Below, piece by piece: positions 8,030 to 17,888 of a stretch of DNA of 64,000 nt. Location: NCBI RefSeq assembly GCF_006385255.1, contig NZ_VFJE01000053.1, positions 310,001-374,000 on the forward strand. Direction: 5' to 3'. The DNA is from Flavobacterium microcysteis. GTDB taxonomy: Bacteria > Bacteroidota > Bacteroidia > Flavobacteriales > Flavobacteriaceae. The notes under the pieces are model-generated. The model was not told where the DNA came from. It was given only the letters and a program-made list of their open reading frames with translations, and searched no databases. A program made the translations under genes and the position numbers. Each line of letters opens with the position of its first letter. The first letter of the stretch is position 1.

Positions 8030-10879
8030 ATGAAAACAGATGCTTTTGCTTTAAGACACATCGGTCCGAGAGAAAACGATTTGCAGCATATGCTGAAAAC
8101 TATTGGTGTTGAATCAATTGACCAATTGATCTATGAAACGCTTCCTGATGACATCCGTCTAAAAGCGCCGCTGAACTTAGAACCAGCCATGACTGAATAT
8201 GAATATTTAGATCATATTCAAAAACTAGGAAATAAAAACAAAGTATTCAAGTCATACATTGGTTTGGGTTATCATCCTGCAATTGTTCCTGCAGTTATCC
8301 AAAGAAATATTTTTGAAAATCCGGGATGGTATACGGCATATACGCCTTACCAGGCTGAAATTGCACAAGGCCGTTTAGAGGCTCTTTTGAATTTCCAGAC
8401 AACGGTTATCGAACTAACAGGAATGGAAATTGCAAATGCTTCTCTTCTTGACGAAGGAACTGCCGCTGCAGAGGCTATGGCATTGCTTTTTGACGTAAGA
8501 ACCCGCGACCAGAAAAAGAACAACGCAAACAAATTCTTCGTTTCTGAAGAAATTTTACCGCAAACATTATCGGTTTTACAAACTCGTTCTACTCCAATCG
8601 GTGTAGAATTAGTAATAGGAAACCATGAAGAATTCACATTTGGAACTGATTTCTTTGGAGCAATTCTTCAATATCCGGGCAAATACGGTCAGGTTTATGA
8701 TTATGCTGCATTCATTGCACAAGCAAAATCAAATGAAATAAAAGTAGCCGTTGCTGCTGATATCATGAGTTTGGTAAAACTAACTTCTCCTGGAGAAATG
8801 GGAGCAGATGTAGTAGTAGGTACAACACAACGTTTCGGAATCCCGATGGGTTATGGCGGACCTCACGCTGCTTTTTTTGCAACCAAAGAAGAATACAAAA
8901 GAAGTATGCCGGGAAGAATTATTGGTGTAACTATTGACACCAATGGCAATCGTGCACTTCGTATGGCACTTCAAACTCGTGAACAGCATATCAAACGTGA
9001 AAAAGCGACTTCTAACATCTGTACAGCTCAAGTTCTTTTGGCGGTTATGGCTGGAATGTATGCTGTATATCACGGTCCAAAAGGCTTAGATTATATTGCC
9101 GGAAAAATACATGCTTCTGCTGTAACTGTAGCTGATGCATTAGGCAAATTAGGAATCCAGCAAACAAACGCTTCTTTCTTCGATACTATTGTTGTAAAAG
9201 CAGATGCTCAAAAAGTAAAAACGATTGCTGAGAAAAACGAATTCAACTTCTATTATGTAGACAAGGATACGGTTTCAATTTCGTTTAACGAAACAACCAG
9301 CTTGACCGACATCAATACTATGATTTCTATTTTTGCTGAAGCTGCAGGGAAAGAAACCATAAAAGTAACTGAATTGGCTGCTCAGGTTCAATATCAGGGA
9401 AGCTTGAACAGAACAAGTACTTTCCTAACACATGAAGTATTCAACAAGCACCATTCAGAAACAGCTTTAATGCGTTACATCAAAATGCTGGAAAGAAAAG
9501 ACTTGGCCCTAAATCACTCAATGATTTCTTTGGGTTCATGTACGATGAAATTGAATGCTGCTGCTGAAATGTTGCCTTTAAGCATGGCAAACTGGAATAA
9601 CATACACCCTTTTGCCCCTATTGAACAAGCTGAAGGTTACCAAACGATGTTGAAAAAACTAGAACAGCAGCTAAATGTTGTTACTGGTTTTGCAGGAACA
9701 ACTTTACAGCCAAACTCAGGTGCACAAGGAGAATATGCCGGTTTGATGGTTATTCGCGCTTACCACCAGTCAAGAGGCGAATCACATAGAAACATTGCCT
9801 TGATCCCGGCTTCTGCTCACGGAACAAATCCGGCAACAGCAACTATGGCAGGAATGCAGGTTGTAGTTACAAAAACATCTGAAAACGGAAATATTGATGT
9901 TGAAGATTTAAGAGCTAAAGCTATCCAATACAAAGATAACCTTGCGTGTTTGATGGTAACTTATCCATCGACTCACGGAGTTTATGAAGCTTCTATTATT
10001 GAAGTAACAAAAATCATTCATGAAAACGGCGGACAAGTTTATATGGACGGCGCTAACATGAATGCTCAGGTAGGACTAACAAATCCAGCTACAATTGGAG
10101 CTGATGTTTGTCACTTGAACTTGCATAAAACTTTCGCTATTCCTCACGGAGGCGGAGGACCTGGTGTTGGACCAATCTGTGTTGCACCACATTTAGTAGA
10201 ATTCTTGCCTACAAACCCTGTAATCGCTACAGGCGGAGAGCATGCAATTACAGCAATTTCTGCGGCTCCATGGGGTTCTGCTTTGGTTTGCTTGATTTCA
10301 TACGGTTACATCACTATGCTTGGTGCTGAAGGCTTGACAAGCTCAACACAGCACGCTATCTTGAATGCTAACTATATCAAAGAAAGATTGAACGGCCATT
10401 ATGCGACTTTATATTCTGGAGAAATGGGACGCGCGGCTCACGAAATGATTATCGAATGTCGTCCGTTTAAAGAAAAAGGAATTGAAGTTACGGATATCGC
10501 CAAGCGTTTGATGGATTATGGTTTCCATGCACCTACAGTTTCTTTCCCGGTAGCAGGAACTTTGATGATCGAGCCTACAGAAAGTGAAAACCTGGAAGAA
10601 TTAGACCGTTTCTGTGATGCGATGATTTCCATCCGAAAAGAAATCGAAAAAGCTTCTGCTGATGACAAAAACAATGTCTTGAAAAATTCTCCTCATACAT
10701 TGGCTATGCTTACAGCTGATACTTGGGATTTCCCATACACGAGAGAAGAAGCTGCTTTCCCATTGGAATATATTGCTGAAAATAAATTCTGGCCATCTGT
10801 TCGCAGAGTTGACGACGCATATGGTGACAGAAACTTAGTTTGTTCCTGTGCTCCAATTGAAGCCTACATGGAAAGCTAA
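8030..10879 (+). CDS. gcvP: Glycine dehydrogenase (decarboxylating), P protein of the glycine cleavage system
   Basis: A full-length 949-residue P protein. It decarboxylates glycine with pyridoxal phosphate and passes the aminomethyl group to the lipoyl H protein. The first half has [19 protein letters not shown] and [12 protein letters not shown]; the second half has the PLP-lysine motif [18 protein letters not shown] with the lysine at residue 700. Both halves are present as in single-chain P proteins. A -7 box TATTTTTG at 7991-7998 gives a plausible ~30-nt leader but has no clear -33 element. The terminator downstream is shared with the convergent gene. gcvT and gcvH are not in the window. 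Confidence 0.97.
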   Translation: MKTDAFALRHIGPRENDLQHMLKTIGVESIDQLIYETLPDDIRLKAPLNLEPAMTEYEYLDHIQKLGNKNKVFKSYIGLGYHPAIVPAVIQRNIFENPGWYTAYTPYQAEIAQGRLEALLNFQTTVIELTGMEIANASLLDEGTAAAEAMALLFDVRTRDQKKNNANKFFVSEEILPQTLSVLQTRSTPIGVELVIGNHEEFTFGTDFFGAILQYPGKYGQVYDYAAFIAQAKSNEIKVAVAADIMSLVKLTSPGEMGADVVVGTTQRFGIPMGYGGPHAAFFATKEEYKRSMPGRIIGVTIDTNGNRALRMALQTREQHIKREKATSNICTAQVLLAVMAGMYAVYHGPKGLDYIAGKIHASAVTVADALGKLGIQQTNASFFDTIVVKADAQKVKTIAEKNEFNFYYVDKDTVSISFNETTSLTDINTMISIFAEAAGKETIKVTELAAQVQYQGSLNRTSTFLTHEVFNKHHSETALMRYIKMLERKDLALNHSMISLGSCTMKLNAAAEMLPLSMANWNNIHPFAPIEQAEGYQTMLKKLEQQLNVVTGFAGTTLQPNSGAQGEYAGLMVIRAYHQSRGESHRNIALIPASAHGTNPATATMAGMQVVVTKTSENGNIDVEDLRAKAIQYKDNLACLMVTYPSTHGVYEASIIEVTKIIHENGGQVYMDGANMNAQVGLTNPATIGADVCHLNLHKTFAIPHGGGGPGVGPICVAPHLVEFLPTNPVIATGGEHAITAISAAPWGSALVCLISYGYITMLGAEGLTSSTQHAILNANYIKERLNGHYATLYSGEMGRAAHEMIIECRPFKEKGIEVTDIAKRLMDYGFHAPTVSFPVAGTLMIEPTESENLEELDRFCDAMISIRKEIEKASADDKNNVLKNSPHTLAMLTADTWDFPYTREEAAFPLEYIAENKFWPSVRRVDDAYGDRNLVCSCAPIEAYMES

Positions 10880-10898
10880 CAGACATCTTATACAACAA

Positions 10899-10930
10899 AA
10901 AAGCCGATAGTTGACTATCGGCTTTTTTTA
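10899..10930. terminator. Bidirectional terminator between gcvP and the convergent exported protein gene
   Basis: AAAAGCCGATAG (10899-10910) pairs with CTATCGGCTTTT (10915-10926) around TTGA. It is flanked by A and T runs and so works in both directions. Confidence 0.9.
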
Positions 10931-10943
10931 TTTTGGATACTTA

Positions 10944-11468
10944 TTAGTATTTGTAAGCAACACCTTTTTTAATAGCTTGCGTACCACCCATAGCATTTGA
11001 GCTATCTCCTACAGTAGTCTTATCAGAAGTAAGCAGGATAAAAGGACATCCTAATTTAGCGGCTTCCATTTTTAGCTTTTTCTCCGCTTTTTTATCGCCT
11101 GTATTCCCAGTCTGGAAATTGATAAGGGCAGTCTTACCTCTTACCTCTCCTCCTTTTTTCAATCCGGCGATATACGATTTTTCCTCAAGGATAACTACTT
11201 TTTCCCAATCATTCTCTGAGTTAACATCAATCTTTTCGGAAACTTCTTCAACCCTTCCGCTTTTGCCGTAAACTATTTTTTCAATAGCATATTTTCCTAT
11301 TGAGTTTTCAGCATCTTCGCCATCATATTTGAATACTATTACATATTCGTCCAAACGCACAACTTTTCCATTAACGGTTTCTCCATTGTGTTTAAAAATT
11401 TTGTCTGATTGCGCAAAAATTAATGATGAAGTCATTAATAATAGTAACAATAAAATACTTTTTTTCAT
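10944..11468 (-). CDS. Exported protein of unknown function
   Basis: A 174-residue protein. The start at 11468 is chosen because it begins a signal peptide (MKKSILLLLLLMTSSLIFAQ), while the longer frame adds eleven polar residues in front. The mature part starts with a short beta-rich region (KIFKHNGETVNGKVVRLDEY) often seen in Bacteroidota proteins of unknown function, then a helical stretch (KKAEKKLKMEAAKLGCPFIL). A single Cys lies at about residue 137. TATATTTG on the minus strand at 11499-11506 is a possible -7 box without a good -33. Function unknown. Confidence 0.75.
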   Translation of the reverse strand: MKKSILLLLLLMTSSLIFAQSDKIFKHNGETVNGKVVRLDEYVIVFKYDGEDAENSIGKYAIEKIVYGKSGRVEEVSEKIDVNSENDWEKVVILEEKSYIAGLKKGGEVRGKTALINFQTGNTGDKKAEKKLKMEAAKLGCPFILLTSDKTTVGDSSNAMGGTQAIKKGVAYKY

Positions 11469-11587
11469 TTTTTTTGATATTGATTGTTGATTTTGGAACA
11501 AATATAAGGTTTTTGCTTACAAAAAAAACTCCTGCTATTTTTTCTTAATCAATTATTAAGCTAATTTTAAAACTCACTAAGAAAGCC

Positions 11588-11962
11588 ATGAAAGACCTTG
11601 AAAATCGTGAAGATTTAACCCTACTGATGGACAATTTTTATCAAAAATTGCTTCAAAATAAAGCCATCAACTATCTGTTTACCGAAGTTGCCAAAATAGA
11701 TATGGAGCATCATTTACCTATTATTGTTGATTTCTGGAATCTCAGTCTGTTTGGCAGGGGCAATTACAAAAACAACGTGCTGAAACTCCATTTGGATCTT
11801 AATGAGAAATCAAAATTGACTGCAGAGCATTTCAAAATCTGGCTTGATACATTTTATCTGACTGTAGATGAAAACTTTTCAGGAGAAAATTCAGAAAAAA
11901 TCAAAACCAAGGCACTTTCCATTGCAACCGTAATACAAGTTAAACTGCATAAATCTGCTTAA
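11588..11962 (+). CDS. Group III truncated hemoglobin
   Basis: A 124-residue single-domain globin. The proximal heme ligand is His81 in LTAEHFKIWLDTF. The stretch HHLPIIVDFWNLSLFGRGNY (residues 41-60) is typical of group III truncated hemoglobins, such as Campylobacter Ctb. The family binds O2 or NO in the cytoplasm, often linked to NO or microaerobic stress; the specific role here is not evident from the neighbours. It is separated by 130 bp from the KAS III gene. Confidence 0.88.
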   Translation: MKDLENREDLTLLMDNFYQKLLQNKAINYLFTEVAKIDMEHHLPIIVDFWNLSLFGRGNYKNNVLKLHLDLNEKSKLTAEHFKIWLDTFYLTVDENFSGENSEKIKTKALSIATVIQVKLHKSA

Positions 11963-12092
11963 AATAAAATCATATTCTTAATTATCAAGACCCAAAAATG
12001 ACTATTTCATAATTGTATGCATGCATAATACTTTTTTACCATGAAGAGCGTTAATTTTTAATACATTAGCAAAAAACAATAATCTTTCGGTA

Positions 12093-13151
12093 ATGAACAT
12101 AAAAATTATAGGTTCTGGCAGCTACATCCCAGAAATCAAAGTCGCCAATCACGATTTTGATAATCATATTTTTCTGGACGATAATAGTGAGCCTTTATCG
12201 CATCCAACAGAACTCATTATTGAAAAATTTAAAGACATCACGGGAATAGAAGAACGTCGTTATGCAGAAAAAAATCTGCTGGCTTCAGACATTGGCTTTC
12301 TAGCCTCACAAAGAGCTATAGCAGATGCAAACATTGATGCAGAAACGATTGACTATATTATAGTAGCCCATAACTTTGGTGATGTACAATATGGAAAAAT
12401 CCAATCCGATATTCTGCCAAGCCTTGCTTCGAGAATCAAACATAAACTTCAGATAAAGAACCCAAAATGTGTAGCCTATGATATTCTTTTCGGATGTCCG
12501 GGCTGGATTGAAGGCATACTTCAGGCTAATGCCTTTATCAAATCAGGAATGGGAAAACGCTGCTTGGTAATTGGCGCTGAAACACTTTCAAGAGTTTTAG
12601 ACCCTCACGACCGCGATTCCATGATTTATGCTGACGGTGCTGGAGCTACTATCGTTGAAGGCACAGAAGAAAATGAAGGTCTGTTATCCTACGAAAGTGC
12701 CACATTTGCATACGAAGAAGCAAATTATCTGTTTTTTGGAAAGTCCTATAATAAGGAACTGGATCCGGATGTACGTTATATTAAAATGTTTGGACGAAAA
12801 ATTTATGAATTTGCCTTAAGTCAGGTTCCAATGGCGATGAAAAGTTGTCTTGAAAAAAGCGGGATAGACATTTCGGAAGTCAAAAAAGTCCTGATCCACC
12901 AAGCCAATGAAAAAATGGATGAGGCAATCATTAACCGATTTTATAAACTCTTCAAGGCAGTTCCGCCAAAAGATGTTATGCCAATGAGCATCCACAAATT
13001 AGGAAACAGCAGCGTGGCTACCGTTCCAACATTATATGATTTGTTGATTAAAGGAAAAATCGAAAATCAGGAACTTCATAAAGGAGATGTTATTATCTTT
13101 GCATCCGTTGGTGCGGGCATGAATGTTAATGCATTTACGTATCGACTATAA
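12093..13151 (+). CDS. 3-oxoacyl-ACP synthase III family protein (FabH-like ketosynthase)
   Basis: A 352-residue thiolase-fold condensing enzyme. The FabH catalytic triad is present: Cys135 (ILFGCPGWIEG), His269 (VLIHQANEKM) and Asn305 (KLGNSSVATVP). The GAGATIVEG and SVGAGMNVNA glycine loops are intact. It probably condenses an acyl-CoA or acyl starter with malonyl-ACP. Because methyltransferase, glycosyltransferase and MlaEF genes follow on the same strand, it may make a specialised acyl chain rather than serve bulk fatty-acid synthesis (inference). It is a second-type FabH; the housekeeping copy is usually beside plsX/rpmF, which are not here. Confidence 0.88.
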   Translation: MNIKIIGSGSYIPEIKVANHDFDNHIFLDDNSEPLSHPTELIIEKFKDITGIEERRYAEKNLLASDIGFLASQRAIADANIDAETIDYIIVAHNFGDVQYGKIQSDILPSLASRIKHKLQIKNPKCVAYDILFGCPGWIEGILQANAFIKSGMGKRCLVIGAETLSRVLDPHDRDSMIYADGAGATIVEGTEENEGLLSYESATFAYEEANYLFFGKSYNKELDPDVRYIKMFGRKIYEFALSQVPMAMKSCLEKSGIDISEVKKVLIHQANEKMDEAIINRFYKLFKAVPPKDVMPMSIHKLGNSSVATVPTLYDLLIKGKIENQELHKGDVIIFASVGAGMNVNAFTYRL

Positions 13152-13202
13152 CAAAAGTTCGGTTTCTGGCTTCATTGCTCGAAGCCTTAAACTTGATACC
13201 AG

Positions 13203-13727
13203 ATGTACGAAAAAACTTTTCCACAAAAAAGATTCAAGCACACGCTTGATTTTTTAAACAAGCATATCAATTCATCAGAAACAATCCTGGATTTAGGAGT
13301 TGAAAATCCGTTCTCTAAAATCATGAAAGAAAACGGGTTCCAGGTCATAAACACTACCGGAGAGGATCTTGACAATAATCAGACAGCACTAAAGTCACAG
13401 CAATATACTGTTACAACGGCATTTGAAATTTTTGAGCATTTGCTGAACCCGTATACCGTACTGCAAAATATAAAGTCCGATAAATTATTTATTTCAATCC
13501 CGCTACGTCTTTGGTTTTCTCCTGCTTACCGAAGCAAAACCGATATGTGGGATCGCCATTATCATGAATTTGAAGACTGGCAGTTGGATTGGCTATTGGA
13601 AAAAACCGGATGGAAAATACTGGATCGCCAAAAATGGGCAAATCCGGTAAAAAAGTTTGGTATCAGGCCTTTATTGCGAAGATTCACTAACCGATACTAT
13701 ATAGTTTACGCAGAGAAAGTAAAATAA
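13203..13727 (+). CDS. Class I SAM-dependent methyltransferase-like protein
   Basis: A 174-residue protein with a degenerate SAM motif I, ETILDLGVENPFS (residues ~26-38), then VINTTGEDLDNN and an EIFEHLLNPYTVLQNI stretch (residues ~79-94) that matches the post-motif region of Methyltransf_11-type enzymes. It is shorter than usual. The motif I glycines are partly replaced (GVENP instead of GxGxG), so activity is not certain. It lies 51 bp after the KAS III gene and 11 bp before the glycosyltransferase, which suggests an operon. The substrate is unknown. Confidence 0.75.
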   Translation: MYEKTFPQKRFKHTLDFLNKHINSSETILDLGVENPFSKIMKENGFQVINTTGEDLDNNQTALKSQQYTVTTAFEIFEHLLNPYTVLQNIKSDKLFISIPLRLWFSPAYRSKTDMWDRHYHEFEDWQLDWLLEKTGWKILDRQKWANPVKKFGIRPLLRRFTNRYYIVYAEKVK

Positions 13728-13738
13728 TTCCTGATATT

Positions 13739-14587
13739 ATGAACTATTATATCGTCATTCCGGCTCATAACGAAGAAGCATTTATTACGCTGACATTGCA
13801 GTCATTGGTTGAACAAACCCTTCCTCCTGCAAAAGTGGTTGTGGTAGACGACAATTCAACCGATAGTACCTCAACAATTGTCAGGGAATTTGCAGCTCAA
13901 TATCCGTTTATAGATCTTGTACAAAAAACATCCGAAGCCATTCATCTTCCCGGAAGCAAAGTCATTCAGGCTTTTCATAAAGGATATGAAACTCTGGATG
14001 CTGATTATGACATTATTGTAAAACTGGATGCCGATCTAATTCTACCGGAAAACTATTTTGAAACGATTCTCAATATTTTCAAATCGGATCCTAAAATAGG
14101 AATGGCGGGCGGTTTTGCCTATATCGAAAAAAATGGCGATTGGATTCTTGAAAACCTGACCGACAAAGATCATATCCGGGGCGCTTTCAAAGCCTATCGC
14201 AAAGAATGTTTTCTTCAAATCGGTACACTTAAACCTGCCATGGGTTGGGATACCGTCGACGAATTGTTATGTAAATTTTATGGATGGAAAGTCGTAACAG
14301 ACAAATCTTTAAAAGTAAAACACCTAAAGCCAACCGGTGCTAATTACAATAAAACGGCACGCTATAAACAAGGCGAAGCTTTCTATACTTTGGGTTATGG
14401 CTTTTTTATTACGTCCATAGCATCTGCTAAACTGGCTATGCTAAAAAAGAAACCCTTTTTGTTTTTTGATTATATCAAAGGCTTTCTAAAAGCCAAATCT
14501 GAGAAGAAGCCTCTACTGGTAACCAAAGAGCAGGCCAAATTCATCAGAGACTACCGCTTGAAAAAAATGAAAGAAAAATTACTGTGA
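13739..14587 (+). CDS. Glycosyltransferase family 2
   Basis: A 282-residue GT-A enzyme. The N-terminus IVIPAHNEEAFITLTLQSL and VVVVDDNSTDST are classic GT2 motifs; the metal-binding DxD is in IVKLDADLILP (residues ~101-111), and MGWDTVDELL marks the acceptor region. There is no clear membrane helix apart from a hydrophobic patch (GYGFFITSIASAKLAM). It is placed between a methyltransferase and MlaE, so it may glycosylate a lipid made in this locus (inference). Confidence 0.88.
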   Translation: MNYYIVIPAHNEEAFITLTLQSLVEQTLPPAKVVVVDDNSTDSTSTIVREFAAQYPFIDLVQKTSEAIHLPGSKVIQAFHKGYETLDADYDIIVKLDADLILPENYFETILNIFKSDPKIGMAGGFAYIEKNGDWILENLTDKDHIRGAFKAYRKECFLQIGTLKPAMGWDTVDELLCKFYGWKVVTDKSLKVKHLKPTGANYNKTARYKQGEAFYTLGYGFFITSIASAKLAMLKKKPFLFFDYIKGFLKAKSEKKPLLVTKEQAKFIRDYRLKKMKEKLL

Positions 14588-14681
14588 TTTGCTGCAACTA
14601 TTTATTAGTTAAAAAACTCGCAAAGCAAAACCAGCTACTCTTGACAAATTTCGTATTTTAGCCATTATTTAGAAACTCATA

Positions 14682-15428
14682 ATGATAATTCGATACTTAA
14701 CCCAGATAGGACGCTATTTTATTATGTTGAAGGAAATCTTCAACAAACCTACAAAATGGTCCTATATGAAACAGCTCATTCTGAAGGAAATTGACGATTT
14801 GATTATCGGATCTTTAGGAATTGTTTCTTTTATTTCATTCTTTATTGGAGGTGTTGTTGCAATCCAGACTGCATTGAACCTGACAAACCCTTTGATTCCG
14901 AAAACCCTGATCGCTTTTGCCACCAGGCAATCCGTTATCCTGGAGTTTGCTCCTACATTTATTTCCATAATCATGGCTGGAAAAGTTGGATCGTTTATTA
15001 CTTCCAGCATCGGAACAATGAGAGTAACAGAGCAAATCGACGCTCTGGAAGTAATGGGAGTTAATTCACTCAACTATCTTGTATTTCCAAAAATCGTTGC
15101 CTTGATGCTTTATCCTTTTGTTATTGCCTTGAGTATGTTTTTGGGAATTTTAGGCGGTTATATGGCCTCCGTATATGGAAACCTGACCTCAAGTGATGAG
15201 TTTATCACAGGTCTGCAGACAGAATTTATCCCATTCCATATTGTGTATGCCTTTATAAAAACAATTGTTTATGCTATTATTTTGGCAACTATCCCTTCGT
15301 TTCATGGTTATTATATGAAAGGTGGAGCTTTGGAAGTTGGTAAAGCCAGTACCGTTTCCTTCGTATGGACGAGTGTCGTGGTGATTCTCATGAACTATAT
15401 TCTAACACAATTACTTTTAAGCTCATGA
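14682..15428 (+). CDS. MlaE-family ABC transporter permease
   Basis: A 248-residue inner-membrane permease with about five to six membrane segments. The family signature is visible: FFIGGVVAIQTALNL, MAGKVGSFITSSIGTMRVTE and QIDALEVMGVNSLNYL. MlaE proteins move phospholipids between the membranes with MlaF ATPase and an MCE-domain MlaD. MlaF follows with a 4-bp ATGA overlap. No MCE-domain gene is present in the window, so the periplasmic partner must be elsewhere. Confidence 0.93.
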   Translation: MIIRYLTQIGRYFIMLKEIFNKPTKWSYMKQLILKEIDDLIIGSLGIVSFISFFIGGVVAIQTALNLTNPLIPKTLIAFATRQSVILEFAPTFISIIMAGKVGSFITSSIGTMRVTEQIDALEVMGVNSLNYLVFPKIVALMLYPFVIALSMFLGILGGYMASVYGNLTSSDEFITGLQTEFIPFHIVYAFIKTIVYAIILATIPSFHGYYMKGGALEVGKASTVSFVWTSVVVILMNYILTQLLLSS

Positions 15429-16216
15429 TCGAAGTAAAAGATATAAAAAAGTCATTTGGCGATTCACAGATATTAAAAGGAATTTCAACCACTTTTGAGG
15501 CTGGAAAAACCAATCTTATTATTGGGCGAAGCGGCTCAGGAAAGACTGTGTTGCTTAAAACATTGCTTGGAATCCACACTCCTGACGAAGGCACAATTTC
15601 TTTCAATGGGAGAGTTTATTCCGAACTGTCTAAAGATGAAAAAAGAGAGCTGAGAACTGAAATCGGAATGGTATTTCAAGGAAGTGCCCTATTCGATTCC
15701 ATGACGGTTGAGGAAAATGTTGGTTTCCCTCTAAAGATGTTTACCAACAAGAAGAAAAATGAAATACGTGACCGTGTAAACGAGGTACTTGAAAGAGTAA
15801 ATCTTGTCGATGCCAACAATAAATATCCTTCAGAAATTTCAGGGGGAATGCAGAAGCGTGTTGCAATTGCAAGAGCTATCGTAAACAACCCTAAATATCT
15901 TTTTTGTGATGAACCTAACTCTGGATTGGATCCGGAAACTTCAATATTGATTGATGTACTGATTCAGGAAATCACGAAAGAATACAATATGACAACTGTC
16001 ATCAACACACACGATATGAACTCCGTTTTACAGATTGGAGAAAAAATCGTGTTCCTGAAAAACGGAATAAAAGAATGGGAAGGAACTAATGAAGAAATTT
16101 TAGAAACAAAAAACAAGTCAATTGTTGAGTTCGTGTATTCATCTGACCTATTCAAAAAAGTACGTGAAAGTCTTCTTGCAGACGCAGAAGATGAAGAGAA
16201 AGAAAATAAAGCTTAG
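15425..16216 (+). CDS. MlaF-like ABC transporter ATP-binding protein
   Basis: A 263-residue ABC ATPase with Walker A GRSGSGKT (residues 34-41), signature ISGGMQKRVAIARAI, and Walker B YLFCDEPNSGLDPE; NTHDMNSVLQIGEKIVFL holds the H-loop. The start at 15425 overlaps the permease stop (ATGA), which fits translational coupling; the open frame from 15365 lies inside the permease gene. It energises the MlaE permease. The Asn in DEPNSGLDP is common in this family. A hairpin terminator follows at 16229. Confidence 0.93.
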   Translation: MIEVKDIKKSFGDSQILKGISTTFEAGKTNLIIGRSGSGKTVLLKTLLGIHTPDEGTISFNGRVYSELSKDEKRELRTEIGMVFQGSALFDSMTVEENVGFPLKMFTNKKKNEIRDRVNEVLERVNLVDANNKYPSEISGGMQKRVAIARAIVNNPKYLFCDEPNSGLDPETSILIDVLIQEITKEYNMTTVINTHDMNSVLQIGEKIVFLKNGIKEWEGTNEEILETKNKSIVEFVYSSDLFKKVRESLLADAEDEEKENKA

Positions 16217-16228
16217 TCTTGAAATATA

Positions 16229-16265
16229 AAATACAGACCAGGATAATTCCTTGGTCTGTATTTAG
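16229..16265. terminator. Terminator after MlaF, usable in both directions
   Basis: AAATACAGACCA (16229-16240) pairs with TGGTCTGTATTT (16252-16263), a perfect 12-bp stem with an 11-nt loop. It separates mlaF from the convergent hydrolase gene that ends at 16295. Confidence 0.75.
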
Positions 16266-16294
16266 TCTGTACAAAACGGCTACACAATCTTCTA

Positions 16295-17809
16295 TTACTG
16301 ATAATGATTGGCAATAATATCTTTATAAGCCTCCGGGTTGTGCAACCAGGGAATATGGCCTGAATTTAAAACCGTAAATACCTTTGCGGTAGGATAACGA
16401 TCAATCACAAAGTTTTTACTAGTTTTATAGATATCCTGGTCTCCATATAGAATGGTTATTCTAAAATCCGGATCCGACAATCCTGTTAACAGCGGATATT
16501 TTACAATTTCAGGTCTTGTTTTATTGACGGGAACTGCTTTCAACAAATCAAAATCTTCGCTGATATCAGAACTGCCTGTTGGTATAAATCCATCATTGTA
16601 GTTTTTCATTACCTGTTTGAAAAGACGTTGATAGGCCTTATCACTTCCCAACATTCCAAAGAAGCTATTCATGCCCATTTTTGTCCATTGCCAGCCGGTA
16701 GTTTTCGATTTATTCAGCTGCATTACTTCTTTTTCGGTTTGCTTCCACTGAATATTGGTTCCGGAACCGGGACTGCATAAAAAAAGGCTCAGCAAATTAT
16801 CAGCATATTTTTCAGCATAAATTTGAGCATAAAGTCCACCCCAAGAATGTCCCCATAAATGGAACTTATCAATCTGATAAAATTTCCGAATTGCTTCCAC
16901 ATCGCTCAAATACGCTTCCATTGAATAATCTTTGCTTGCACAAGGCGATTTTTTTGTTCCTCTTTGATGAAACGCAATGACTTGAAAACTGTCTTTTAAA
17001 GAATTGACAACCTCTGTCAGGTCACTTGGAAAACCTGGCCCGCCATGCAATAAGATGATGGTTTCTTTATCAGGATTCGGATAAATTATAGTGTATAATT
17101 TATCTCTATTATTGTTGACTATAGAAGTATTCATGTTCGTATTTTTTTGCAGTAATTGAACGTTTGTATGTTTGGTTTCTGCTGGCATTTCTTTCTTTTT
17201 TATGTCGATAACTCCACCAAGCTTAATCTGAATAAAAAATGAATTTGTATTATCCTTGAATACTGATGCGTTTTTATCAATTCCATTTTTCCACGGATTC
17301 CCACCATTCATTGTTATAGTAGAGCCTACCCTTGCCCCATAAAACACCCCTGTGGAATTGATGTATGAAAAATCAAGAGCAGGAACAAATCCAAAATTAT
17401 TTTTATCAAAATACTCTGATTTGTTATTTTTCATATCATCTCTGATTACCTTATTAGCGAAGTTGGCAAGTCCTATACTCGGTGCCAATTTTAATTTATT
17501 ATGATGGAGTAGATTATACCCCATAGAAAAAGTAGAATTCATTCCTGAAAGGGAGAGCTTATACTCCAAGTTTTTCTGTGAACCATTAAAGAATTGGAAT
17601 GTTGTTCCTAAAAAAAAGTTACCCGTATAAAAATGACTTCCCGCTCCTAAACCAAAAGAATTTATATTGGCACTAACATTCGTATTAAATCCGGAATCAA
17701 AAGTGTTCGTTTGCAAACCTCCTACCGCAAATAATTCTAATTGTTTTTTACTCTGACTATAGACATTAGTTGTCAGCATAATCAATAATGCTGTTTTATA
17801 CCATTTCAT
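16295..17809 (-). CDS. Exported fusion of an outer-membrane beta-barrel-like domain and an alpha/beta hydrolase (proline-iminopeptidase-like)
   Basis: A 504-residue protein in two parts. Residues 1-19 are a signal peptide; residues ~20-200 alternate polar and aromatic residues like a small outer-membrane barrel (GAGSHFYTGNFFLGTTFQFF, NSFFIQIKLGGVI). Residues ~235-504 are an alpha/beta hydrolase with oxyanion motif HGGPG (255-259), nucleophile GHSWGG (Ser322), acid GDQD (457/459) and His485 (SGHIPW). The HGGPG motif and HQRG are typical of prolyl-iminopeptidase relatives. The join is a ~30-residue linker rich in Asn and Lys. A single reading frame spans both parts, so this is a true fusion, not a frameshift. 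The Crp/Fnr gene 79 bp upstream may regulate it. Confidence 0.78.
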   Translation of the reverse strand: MKWYKTALLIMLTTNVYSQSKKQLELFAVGGLQTNTFDSGFNTNVSANINSFGLGAGSHFYTGNFFLGTTFQFFNGSQKNLEYKLSLSGMNSTFSMGYNLLHHNKLKLAPSIGLANFANKVIRDDMKNNKSEYFDKNNFGFVPALDFSYINSTGVFYGARVGSTITMNGGNPWKNGIDKNASVFKDNTNSFFIQIKLGGVIDIKKKEMPAETKHTNVQLLQKNTNMNTSIVNNNRDKLYTIIYPNPDKETIILLHGGPGFPSDLTEVVNSLKDSFQVIAFHQRGTKKSPCASKDYSMEAYLSDVEAIRKFYQIDKFHLWGHSWGGLYAQIYAEKYADNLLSLFLCSPGSGTNIQWKQTEKEVMQLNKSKTTGWQWTKMGMNSFFGMLGSDKAYQRLFKQVMKNYNDGFIPTGSSDISEDFDLLKAVPVNKTRPEIVKYPLLTGLSDPDFRITILYGDQDIYKTSKNFVIDRYPTAKVFTVLNSGHIPWLHNPEAYKDIIANHYQ

Positions 17810-17888
17810 CTTTTGTGTTTTTTATAGATTAATGGTACAAATATGAGTCCGGCAAAATAGTAAACCGTTATCATTTGATAAAAGTGTA

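Noticed and set aside
12016..12027. 12-bp palindrome TATGCATGCATA upstream of the KAS III gene
   Set aside because: Short self-complementary AT/GC alternation with no second copy nearby; not enough to call an operator.
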